Shown here one piece after another: positions 10,775 to 17,491 of a DNA stretch of 64,000 nt. The notes beneath the pieces are model-generated. The model was not told the DNA's origin. It made no database searches and was given only the letters and a program-made list of their open reading frames with translations. Source of the stretch: Streptococcus infantis (GTDB lineage: Bacteria > Bacillota > Bacilli > Lactobacillales > Streptococcaceae); the NCBI RefSeq assembly GCF_019929665.1, contig NZ_JAHZPZ010000002.1, positions 310,001 to 374,000 of the forward strand, in the 5' to 3' direction. Position 1 is the first letter of the stretch. Every line of letters starts with the position of its first letter. The translations under genes were made by a program, and so were the position numbers.

Positions 10775-11059
10775 CTATTCTTCGATAATTGCCAAGATAC
10801 TAGCTTCACCTACAATGATGTATTTTTCATCCCCATCTTTAACATCAATACCCGCATGTGCTTCAACTAAAACATGATCTCCAGCTTTTACACTTGGAGC
10901 GACTAACTCACCGCTCAAGGTACGAACACCCTGCCCAGTAGCCACTACAGTAGCTGTTTTCGTTTCTTCTTGGGCTGATTTTGCGAGGACGAATCCCCCA
11001 GCAGTTTGTTCTTTTTCTTCAATTTTCAAGACCACACGGTCTCCTAATGGTTTCAACAT
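10775..11059 (-). CDS. groS: Co-chaperonin GroES
   Basis: Seven-fold lid of the GroEL chamber. The 94-residue protein starts [10 protein letters not shown], has the mobile-loop region around [14 protein letters not shown] and the [10 protein letters not shown] segment. The ATG at 11059 with GGAGGAAGACAA upstream is preferred to an in-frame upstream start near the CIRCE element. It is the first gene of the groESL operon. Confidence 0.97.
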   Translation of the reverse strand: MLKPLGDRVVLKIEEKEQTAGGFVLAKSAQEETKTATVVATGQGVRTLSGELVAPSVKAGDHVLVEAHAGIDVKDGDEKYIIVGEASILAIIEE

Positions 11060-11088
11060 TTGTCTTCCTCCATAATACAATCATATTA

Positions 11089-11115
11089 TTAGCACTCTTT
11101 GTATATGAGTGCTAA
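11089..11115 (-). promoter_or_regulatory. CIRCE operator of groESL
   Basis: Perfect inverted repeat TTAGCACTC, 9-bp spacer, GAGTGCTAA. This is the HrcA binding site and couples groESL to heat shock. It lies between the promoter and the groES start, so it is also present in the 5' UTR. Confidence 0.97.
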
Positions 11116-11144
11116 ACCATAGTTCTATTGTATCACTTGGTCAA
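11116..11144 (-). promoter_or_regulatory. groESL promoter
   Basis: Minus-strand -35 TTGACC (11139-11144), 17-bp spacer, -10 TATGGT (11116-11121), immediately upstream of CIRCE. Confidence 0.65.
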
Positions 11145-11177
11145 AAATAGTCAAGAAAAAAGTCTGATTTATAGCAT

Positions 11178-11360
11178 AAAAAAGAGAGTGGGACAGAAAT
11201 CGGTAATTCGTTAGAATTCGATTTCGTCGTCCCACCTCCGCACAGTTGAGTAGGGCTGTAAAAGCTGATGAAATCAGCGTAGTAGAGCCCACTCAACCAC
11301 TGCGTCTTGCTCGACAACCCAAAGACAATTGAGAGGCTAGGACTTTTGTCCCAGCCTCCT
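11178..11360 (-). repeat. 177-bp structured repeat with terminator, copy 1
   Basis: Read on the minus strand: a GAGGCTGGGAC/GTCCTAGCCTC hairpin, a nested hairpin (TTGAGTGGGCT/AGCCCTACTCAA with GCTGAT/ATCAGC inside), and a final long stem GTGGGAC...GTCCCAC containing GAAATCG/CGATTTC, ending in TCTTTTTT. The last stem with U tract is an intrinsic terminator for ssbB. The unit (11184-11360) is 175 of 177 identical to the copy at 13920-14096. It matches neither BOX nor RUP as I recall them. Confidence 0.85.
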
Positions 11361-11366
11361 ATCATT

Positions 11367-11762
11367 TTAAAAGGGAAGTTCCTCCTCTTCCAAAACTAGA
11401 TCTGCTAAGTCTTGGCCTGCATTATTTTCACGCATAGCACGTTGGGCACGACTTTCTAAAAGTTGGAAGCCTGTAGCGAGAACTTCGGTCACATAGTTGG
11501 TTTGACCATTTTTCTCGAACTTACGGGTACGAAGCTCCCCATCGACAGAAATGAGACTGCCTTTAGTCGCGTAGCTAGCCAAGGTTTCAGCAAGTTTTCC
11601 CCAAATAACAATATTGATGAAGTCAGCTTCACGTTCCCCATTCTGGTCCTTGAAACGACGGTTAATAGCAATAGTCGCACGAGCCACTGACTTGTCATTG
11701 TTGGTTTTGTGCAATTCTGGTGTAGACGTTAAACGTCCGATCATGATAACTTTATTATACAT
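11367..11762 (-). CDS. ssbB: Competence-induced single-strand DNA-binding protein SsbB
   Basis: Protects incoming single-stranded DNA during natural transformation. The 131-residue OB-fold protein (about residues 1-105) is shorter than housekeeping SSB and ends in the acidic tail EEEELPF that recruits partners. A ComX cin-box-like sequence TTCGAATA lies 21 bp upstream of the start. It is followed by repeat copy 1, which ends its transcript. The short linker and cin-box support SsbB rather than SsbA. Confidence 0.92.
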   Translation of the reverse strand: MYNKVIMIGRLTSTPELHKTNNDKSVARATIAINRRFKDQNGEREADFINIVIWGKLAETLASYATKGSLISVDGELRTRKFEKNGQTNYVTEVLATGFQLLESRAQRAMRENNAGQDLADLVLEEEELPF

Positions 11763-11782
11763 TTTTCATCCTCCTACTTATC

Positions 11783-11790
11783 TATTCGAA
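11783..11790 (-). promoter_or_regulatory. ComX cin-box of ssbB
   Basis: On the minus strand TTCGAATA, 7 of 8 positions matching the late-competence consensus TACGAATA, with a T-rich stretch upstream. It implies expression by sigma-X during competence. Confidence 0.75.
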
Positions 11791-11834
11791 GGAAAAGAAA
11801 AAAAGTTACAAGATTTGTAACTTTTTTAATAATA

Positions 11835-12596
11835 TTAATCTCTATGAATCATAAATCCAGTTGCTTGTTGATTGGCCATGATGGTCATATCTGTGATTTG
11901 TACTCGTCGTGGTTGACTGGTCACATAAACTACAGTATCAGCGATATCTTGCGCCTGCAAGGCTTCGAGTCCCTGATAGACCGTCGCCGCCCGTGCCTCA
12001 TCTCCATGGAAACGGACTTTTGAAAAATCAGTTTCTACAATTCCTGGCTGAATAGTGGTCACCTTGATATCTGTCGCAATGGTGTCAATCCGAAGCCCGT
12101 CTGAAAAAGTTTTGACTGCAGCCTTGGTTGCTGAATAGACTGCTGCACCAGCATATGCGTAAATCCCTGCAGTAGAACCCATATTGATAATGTGCCCTTG
12201 ATTAGCTGCTACCATGGAAGGCAAGAGACAACGAGTAACCGCCATCAAGCCCTTGACATTGGTATCCAGCATGGTCAGCATATCCAACTCTTCATAGTCC
12301 TGATAGGGTGCTAAACCGAGAGCCAGCCCAGCATTATTGACCAAGATATCAACCTGACCTACAGTTTCTAAAATTTCTGAACAAACAGTCTTTACCATGC
12401 TCATATCTGTAACATCTAACGGAAAGGTCCAGACTTTTTGATTTGGAAAGGCTTCTACAAACTCAGTTTTAAGAGATTCGAGTCTTTCTGTTCGACGCCC
12501 TGTAAGAACGATATTCTCACCTTCTTTTAGATAAGCACGCGCAATGGCTTCACCAATACCTGATGTTGCACCTGTAATGACTACATTTTTTGCCAT
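11835..12596 (-). CDS. Short-chain dehydrogenase/reductase
   Basis: 253-residue NAD(P)-dependent oxidoreductase of unknown substrate. Motifs: TGATSGIG (8-15), NNAG (87-90), catalytic Ser141, Tyr154 and Lys158 (YSATK). It belongs to the classical YdfG/serine 3-dehydrogenase-like SDRs by general appearance. The ATG at 12596 is chosen over an earlier in-frame start for its family N-terminus MAKNVVITGA. It precedes ssbB and follows the ytpR-like gene in the same orientation. The cofactor preference is probably NADP because GRR follows the second strand. Confidence 0.85.
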   Translation of the reverse strand: MAKNVVITGATSGIGEAIARAYLKEGENIVLTGRRTERLESLKTEFVEAFPNQKVWTFPLDVTDMSMVKTVCSEILETVGQVDILVNNAGLALGLAPYQDYEELDMLTMLDTNVKGLMAVTRCLLPSMVAANQGHIINMGSTAGIYAYAGAAVYSATKAAVKTFSDGLRIDTIATDIKVTTIQPGIVETDFSKVRFHGDEARAATVYQGLEALQAQDIADTVVYVTSQPRRVQITDMTIMANQQATGFMIHRD

Positions 12597-12636
12597 CCTA
12601 TTTTCCTCAAGCAAAGATTATAAATCACTTTAGTGA

Positions 12637-13263
12637 TTAAGCAGTCCAGTGTGTAGCTGGGTCAAAGGGTGTTCCAACTACCTGGTCGTCTGACAATTCA
12701 ATGACACCACGTTTTTGGGGAGCATTTGGTAAGGCAAGTTCACGAGGACTACACATCATACCAAAACTCTTTTCCCCACGAAGTTCCCCTGGGAAAATGA
12801 GATTGCCTTTTGGCATCATGGCTCCAGGAAGAGCAACAATGGTTTTCAAACCAACACGTGCATTGGGAGCACCAGCAACGATTTGTACTGTTTTGTCATT
12901 CCCAACAGCAACTTGGCAGATATTGAGGTGGTCACTATCTGGATGCGCAACCATTTCTACAATCTCACCAACCACAAATTTGGGTTCCTTGTCATTGATG
13001 ATTTCTTCAGTAAATCCTTCTTCTTGCAATTCTTGGTTCAAACGAGCTACTTGGTCGTCAGTTAAAAAGACTTGCCCGCGCTCAGCGATTTCAAACATGC
13101 TAGAAACTTCAAAAATGTTCCATGCGACAGTTTCACCAGTTTCCTTTAGGAAAACACGCGCTACATTACCTTTACGCTCAACATCTAGCTTGGCATCTCC
13201 ACTGTTTTTCACGATGACCATAAGGACATCGCCGACATGTTCTTTATTATATGTAAAAATCAT
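12637..13263 (-). CDS. ytpR: YtpR-like tRNA-binding domain protein
   Basis: 208 residues: an N-terminal DUF4479-type domain (about 1-90) followed by a tRNA_bind OB-fold domain (about 95-205) with VGEIVEMVAHPDSDHLNICQV and VAGAPNAR, as in PheT N-terminal and Arc1p/EMAP-type domains. The exact role is unknown; RNA binding is predicted. It lies 9 bp after the thioredoxin-like gene and has GGAG before the ATG, so the three genes 13877-12637 form an operon. Confidence 0.88.
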   Translation of the reverse strand: MIFTYNKEHVGDVLMVIVKNSGDAKLDVERKGNVARVFLKETGETVAWNIFEVSSMFEIAERGQVFLTDDQVARLNQELQEEGFTEEIINDKEPKFVVGEIVEMVAHPDSDHLNICQVAVGNDKTVQIVAGAPNARVGLKTIVALPGAMMPKGNLIFPGELRGEKSFGMMCSPRELALPNAPQKRGVIELSDDQVVGTPFDPATHWTA

Positions 13264-13272
13264 TCTTTTCTC

Positions 13273-13590
13273 CTATTTCAAACTTGCTAAAAAGTCATTG
13301 ATTTGCCCCTTGGTTTTTCGGTCACGATTGACAAAACGTCCAATCTCCTTGTCCTTGTCTAAAACAACAAGACTTGGAATTCCGTATACATCCCAAACTT
13401 TAGCAAGTTCCATATACTCATCTCGGTCTACCCGTATAAAAGTGAACTCTGGATTTGCCTCTTCAATCTCTGGCAAGGCAGGATAGATATAACGGCAGTC
13501 GCCGCACCAATCCGCAACAAAAAGGAAGACCTTCTTGCCATCTTGCTCTACTAAATTTGCTAATTCTTCTATATTTTTAGGAGAAATCAT
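13273..13590 (-). CDS. Thioredoxin-like protein
   Basis: 105-residue thioredoxin-fold protein with active site WCGDC (28-32) instead of WCGPC, and a cis-proline region GIPSLVV (Pro72). Predicted cytoplasmic thiol-disulfide exchange; no signal peptide. The start overlaps the upstream stop codon by 4 bp (ATGA) with GGAGG upstream. The Asp in place of Pro in the CXXC usually shifts redox potential; the partner is unknown. Confidence 0.88.
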   Translation of the reverse strand: MISPKNIEELANLVEQDGKKVFLFVADWCGDCRYIYPALPEIEEANPEFTFIRVDRDEYMELAKVWDVYGIPSLVVLDKDKEIGRFVNRDRKTKGQINDFLASLK

Positions 13591-13877
13591 AAGACTTCCT
13601 CCTCGTAGATGAGATCTTCATCTTCATAGACAAAGGTATAGTGACGACCATCTTCAAAAATGACACCACCAACAAGGCGTTCAAGGCTACTTTCGTATAC
13701 TTGGACATAGAGAGTCCCAATCTCACCCATTTCTGAGAAATAGTCACGCACAATAGCAGTTAACTCTTCCTGTGTCTTCATGAGTTTGTGATCATCAGCT
13801 ACTTTCTTAGCACCAAAGGCAAGTGCTCCAAGCCCTGCCACAACTAAACCTGTTTTAATAATATTTTTCGTTTTCAT
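13587..13877 (-). CDS. Small membrane-anchored protein (DUF4651)
   Basis: 96 residues with an N-terminal hydrophobic segment (about 8-22, TGLVVAGLGALAFGA) and an acidic C-terminus ending EEEVL; resembles DUF4651. No known function. The chosen ATG at 13877 has no ribosome-binding sequence; a -10-like TACAAT lies only 6 bp upstream (13884-13889), so its mRNA may be leaderless. It is the first gene of the DUF4651-thioredoxin-ytpR operon. Confidence 0.75.
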   Translation of the reverse strand: MKTKNIIKTGLVVAGLGALAFGAKKVADDHKLMKTQEELTAIVRDYFSEMGEIGTLYVQVYESSLERLVGGVIFEDGRHYTFVYEDEDLIYEEEVL

Positions 13878-13883
13878 GCTAAC

Positions 13884-13912
13884 ATTGTAACACAAAAAGG
13901 CTCAAGGAACAA
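13884..13912 (-). promoter_or_regulatory. Promoter of the DUF4651-thioredoxin operon
   Basis: Minus-strand -35 TTGTTC (13907-13912), 17-bp spacer, -10 TACAAT (13884-13889). Expected start of transcription falls at or next to the ATG at 13877. Confidence 0.6.
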
Positions 13913-13914
13913 TG

Positions 13915-14096
13915 AAAAAGAGAGTGGGACAGAAATCGGTAATTCGTTAGAATTCGATTTCGTCGTCCCACCTCCGCACAGTTGAGTAGGGCTGTAAAAG
14001 CTGATGAAATCAGCGTAGTAGAGTCCACTCAACCACTGCGTCTTGCTCGACAATCCAAAGACAATTGAGAGGCTAGGACTTTTGTCCCAGCCTCCT
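13915..14096 (-). repeat. 177-bp structured repeat with terminator, copy 2
   Basis: Unit 13920-14096, same orientation as copy 1 and differing at only two positions (C to T at 14024 and at 14054 on the plus strand). It has the same three hairpins and ends on the minus strand in CTCTCTTTTTC. It terminates the DUF1858-DUF438-DUF1912 transcript and directly precedes the DUF4651 promoter. Confidence 0.85.
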
Positions 14097-14112
14097 TTCT
14101 AATTTCTAAACA

Positions 14113-14367
14113 TTAATAATTTCTCTCGCCAAACAAACCTTCTGGTAAATCATGGAATCCCTTGCCTGCTTTGAAGTTTTCAAATTTAGCTAGTAAGAAC
14201 TGGTAGGCATCCAAGCGACTCTCGTAGCGAATCATGGCATCTTTAGCGCGCTCATCTTGATCTTCTTCATAGACCTTTTGACTTTCCTTAAGAGCCATAT
14301 CGTTGATCATAATCTGGGTATTAACCCAGGCTTCAAATTCCTTCATAAATTCTTGCTCGTAACTCAT
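14113..14367 (-). CDS. DUF1912 small protein
   Basis: 84-residue acidic, helical, soluble protein (EFMKEFEAWVNTQI, then a charged helix) resembling DUF1912 of streptococci. Function unknown. It starts 10 bp after the DUF438 gene with AGGAG upstream and so belongs to the same operon. No motif beyond the helix pattern is visible. Repeat copy 2 follows as its terminator. Confidence 0.75.
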   Translation of the reverse strand: MSYEQEFMKEFEAWVNTQIMINDMALKESQKVYEEDQDERAKDAMIRYESRLDAYQFLLAKFENFKAGKGFHDLPEGLFGERNY

Positions 14368-14376
14368 TTTTTCTCC

Positions 14377-15711
14377 TTATTCTAATCCACGGTAAAAGTC
14401 TGTATCAATCTCACGGTAGGGTTGGATGTCCTGAACATACTCCAATACACCTTGAAATTCCCCGTTTTCATCATGTACTGCAGCGTAGGTGATGTGGACA
14501 AACTTTCCACGTGATTCTGACTTGAACCACATCTCGTACTTGTCTTTTTTCCCTTCACGAAGACCTCGCATAATCGCTTTGACCTTCTCCAAATATTTTG
14601 GTGGATGACATAGTTCGACATTTCGTCCAACTTGAGACGGTGTCCGCTTGAAAATCATTTCATCCGCTGGAGTATTGTCATTATAATACTGGAAAATATC
14701 ATCCTTATTAACAAAGGTAATCTCCATCGGCAAATGATTAAGGATAAGATTTGCCTGCTCAACTGATAGATAACCATTGCCAAAAGCCTGCTGGCTATTG
14801 CGATCTAGCACCGTTTCCTTTTCCTTTGGTGTAAAGGTGATAGTAAACTGACCTTCTGGTGTATCAATCACTTGCTGAACTTGTCCATCTACAGTTTCTG
14901 GCTGAGTTGCTTCTTCTACACTTTTTTCCTCAATAAAATGTTGACGTTCAGGAACCCATTTCTCAGACGGACGGATAATAGCATATCCATAGGCATCACT
15001 TTCCTCAGCAATCTGAATCCAGTCATCCTGGGTAAAGGATTCAAGCAGAATCATGAGAAGGATTGATTCTTCCTTAAAAATCATACTTTCAAACTCTGTC
15101 GCAAAAGCTTCAAAAGCTTCCTTTACGGTGGAAATTGGCACTTCTGGGAGCGACTTAGTTGCCACTAAGGCTGTTTGAAAGAGATCCCTAATCTGATCAT
15201 CCACTCCCCACATAACTTTGGGAGGTGAATCATGTCCATAACGTTCCATGATAGGAAAAAAGAGCTCTTCCTTGCGCTGGTAGTGGATATCAAATTGACC
15301 AACAAGCCCCATCTGACGTACCAAGCCTTTGCGCATCTCAACCAGCATTTCCTCATCGTCCACAGATTCATAAGTCGAGAGCAATCTACGGACCCGAATC
15401 AAAGCAGCACGGAGAGCTAGATTTTCATCCTTAAAGACACGCACAGGGTGACCAGGATGCTCGGTGTCCTCAACTTCGACACCCTTAACAGCATTCTTAA
15501 AGAGATTGGCATGCACATCACATAACTCCATGACATCTTCAAAGGTAACGCCTGAGTCCGAGTTCATCAACTCGTGCTCCATGAGTGAAATCTCAACAGC
15601 AGATACACCTGTAAAAGTAGCATCAAATCGTTCCTGAACGGACTCCGGAGAGGCTCCATTATGCAATTCTAATAAAATATCCCGCAGGATATGAATACGT
15701 TCATCTGTCAT
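14377..15711 (-). CDS. DUF438/PAS hemerythrin-like protein
   Basis: 444 residues in three parts: N-terminal DUF438 helices (1-90), a hemerythrin-like four-helix region with HPGHPVRVF, HYQRKEELFFPIMERYGHD and FKEEESILL-like metal-ligand segments (about 90-240), and a C-terminal PAS domain (about 315-440, ending in VLEYVQDIQPY). Such proteins are proposed iron/oxygen or NO sensors. The start overlaps the DUF1858 stop by one base. No kinase or output domain is attached. Confidence 0.87.
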   Translation of the reverse strand: MTDERIHILRDILLELHNGASPESVQERFDATFTGVSAVEISLMEHELMNSDSGVTFEDVMELCDVHANLFKNAVKGVEVEDTEHPGHPVRVFKDENLALRAALIRVRRLLSTYESVDDEEMLVEMRKGLVRQMGLVGQFDIHYQRKEELFFPIMERYGHDSPPKVMWGVDDQIRDLFQTALVATKSLPEVPISTVKEAFEAFATEFESMIFKEESILLMILLESFTQDDWIQIAEESDAYGYAIIRPSEKWVPERQHFIEEKSVEEATQPETVDGQVQQVIDTPEGQFTITFTPKEKETVLDRNSQQAFGNGYLSVEQANLILNHLPMEITFVNKDDIFQYYNDNTPADEMIFKRTPSQVGRNVELCHPPKYLEKVKAIMRGLREGKKDKYEMWFKSESRGKFVHITYAAVHDENGEFQGVLEYVQDIQPYREIDTDFYRGLE

Positions 15712-15944
15712 TAGTCTAACCCGATCACTTCGTAACCATTTGCTTCAAGCGTACGCACAATCTTATCCATAGGAGTCCCTTCAAGCTTCGATCCTTGTTT
15801 GAGCGATACTTTTCGCCCTACAGTATTACGCATCAAGGGATTTGCAAGAGGTTTAAAACCAAGCTCAACCAAAATATCTAAAACTTCTGGATGTTTATCC
15901 ACCACTTCCGCAACTGGAATTGATACATCGATTATATTGTCCAT
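15711..15944 (-). CDS. DUF1858 domain protein
   Basis: 77-residue protein starting MDNIIDVSIPVAEVV; DUF1858 domains share this DVDIPIAEVVEKYPE-like pattern and commonly precede DUF438 proteins. The ATG at 15944 is selected because GGAGG lies 5 bp before it; two upstream in-frame starts lack this. Function is unknown, probably acting with the downstream hemerythrin-like protein. Confidence 0.82.
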   Translation of the reverse strand: MDNIIDVSIPVAEVVDKHPEVLDILVELGFKPLANPLMRNTVGRKVSLKQGSKLEGTPMDKIVRTLEANGYEVIGLD

Positions 15945-16048
15945 GAGAACCTCCATGAGTCTATTTCTAATCATCTAACTGTTTTTATTATACCATAAGG
16001 ATTGGGATTAAAAAAACTAGCAACACCAGACTTGCTAGTTTCATCATA

Positions 16049-16828
16049 TCAGTCAGCTTCGATTATCTCAGCCTCTTTTCGAATAATTGCCATATCATTT
16101 TGATATTGCACTTCAGAATAGTTCACTAATTTGGATAATTCTTTTTGCAATCTTTCGCCCATGGGTTTCATAGTCGCATAGGTTAATCCCCCTGAAATAA
16201 CTCCACCTAGAATAGGAATCGCTTTTCCCATTCCCTTTGCCAAGCCTCTCCTTGTAAGAGTAACCCCAAAAATTTTCATAACCTTTTTTAAAATAGGGTA
16301 CCAGCCAGCTTTGGCTACGGCTTTCTGAGGTACTGTGGTCATTACATGTTTAGCGACTGTAACACCACCAGAACGAAGCAAGGCACCCGCTCCGTTTACC
16401 CCAATCATGACCCCTAGATAAAGTAATAGTGTGTTTTTAGCTTCTTCACTTAAGTCATTTCTTGATGCCCAAAGATCATTAAATCCATAAATATATCCCA
16501 ATTCTTGGGCTAATTTCAAGGAAAAAGCATAAAACTGAGCTACATCCGTTGGAATAGTAAGCGCCATTAGAATACCTCCAGGTAGACCTGCTAGAACAGA
16601 TGTTCCACTTGCTCGTAAAACATTATCCTTTATGCAGGACCTGGCTACCCTATCTAAGGTTTCCTGGGGTAATAATGAAGGAGGACCTTGTTCTAACAAT
16701 TTGGCAATATCCTTCTTATCTAATTCTTTAGAGAACTTCTCCACTAAAAATTTTTCTCTATTTACTTTCACGACAGGAAGCTTTACAACTTGTTGTAAAA
16801 CTTTTATAGCTATATCTTGTTTAGCCAT
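16049..16828 (-). CDS. EcsC-like hydrophobic protein, function unknown
   Basis: 259 residues. The N-terminal third is charged; hydrophobic, glycine-rich stretches follow (about 78-92, 135-155, 200-222) around the segment DVAQFYAFSLKLAQELGYIYG, which resembles EcsC-family proteins. This family link is tentative. It is monocistronic with about 150 bp of gene-free DNA on its 5' side and an isolated position between DUF1858 and rbfA. Probably membrane associated. Confidence 0.6.
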   Translation of the reverse strand: MAKQDIAIKVLQQVVKLPVVKVNREKFLVEKFSKELDKKDIAKLLEQGPPSLLPQETLDRVARSCIKDNVLRASGTSVLAGLPGGILMALTIPTDVAQFYAFSLKLAQELGYIYGFNDLWASRNDLSEEAKNTLLLYLGVMIGVNGAGALLRSGGVTVAKHVMTTVPQKAVAKAGWYPILKKVMKIFGVTLTRRGLAKGMGKAIPILGGVISGGLTYATMKPMGERLQKELSKLVNYSEVQYQNDMAIIRKEAEIIEAD

Positions 16829-16949
16829 CTATATCTCCATTTTATATTCAAGTTAAGCTTTATCATATCATACTATTAGAGATTTATACATTTTTTTAAC
16901 CGACTTTTAAGAAGGGCAACTAATTAATCCATCATCATGTTTAAAGTAA

Positions 16950-16980
16950 TAAAAAAGAGGGATTCCCCTCTTTTTTTATT
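16950..16980. terminator. Terminator of rbfA (bidirectional shape)
   Basis: AAAAAAGAGGG and CCCTCTTTTTT form a symmetrical stem around a short loop with U runs on both strands. Its edge overlaps the rbfA stop codon at 16976. The gene needing it is rbfA on minus. Confidence 0.85.
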
Positions 16981-17326
16981 TCTTATCCAGATTGCGTAAC
17001 ATTTCGTCAATCTTGTTTCCATACTCGATGGATTCGTCTTTAACGAAAGTTAAGTCTGGAATTTTATACAATTTCAAATTGCGACCAAGTTCACGTTTGA
17101 TAGTTCCGGTTGCTTTTTCAAGCCCGATTTGGGCCTTTTGATTATCTGAAGCAAGATTACTCAAAATAGTGTAGTAAACCTTGGCCATTGATAAATCACC
17201 AAGCATCTGAACATCTGTGATGGTCACTCCTTGGACACGCGGATCACGGACTTTCTTTTGTAAAATCTCATTGACTTCACGCTTGATTTCCATGCCCACA
17301 CGGTCCGTACGGAAATGATTTCCCAT
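16976..17326 (-). CDS. rbfA: Ribosome-binding factor A
   Basis: Assists late maturation of the 30S subunit and 16S rRNA 5' processing, important at low temperature. The 116-residue KH-like protein starts [18 protein letters not shown] and has the [13 protein letters not shown] segment. It is the last gene after infB but separated by a 165-bp gap with a hairpin, so it may be partly uncoupled from the nusA operon. The length fits the family. Confidence 0.96.
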   Translation of the reverse strand: MGNHFRTDRVGMEIKREVNEILQKKVRDPRVQGVTITDVQMLGDLSMAKVYYTILSNLASDNQKAQIGLEKATGTIKRELGRNLKLYKIPDLTFVKDESIEYGNKIDEMLRNLDKK

Positions 17327-17350
17327 GCTATTCCTTCCTCTCTATTGAAT

Positions 17351-17378
17351 CAAAAGCTAGGCCAGCAGACCTAGCTAT
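17351..17378 (-). terminator. Hairpin between infB and rbfA
   Basis: Minus-strand GCTAGG/CCTAGC stem with an 8-nt loop followed by TTTTG. The U tract is short, so it may attenuate rather than end the infB transcript. The rest of the gap (17379-17491) holds no other clear signal. Confidence 0.5.
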
Positions 17379-17491
17379 TTTTAGAAGATAGAGGAACTAG
17401 AGCCATTTGAATCTAGGAAACAAGCCTTAGATAGAACTGAAGTTCATAAAGGCGCTGTTGACAACGAGTCAAATGAGCTATCGTTTCTCTA

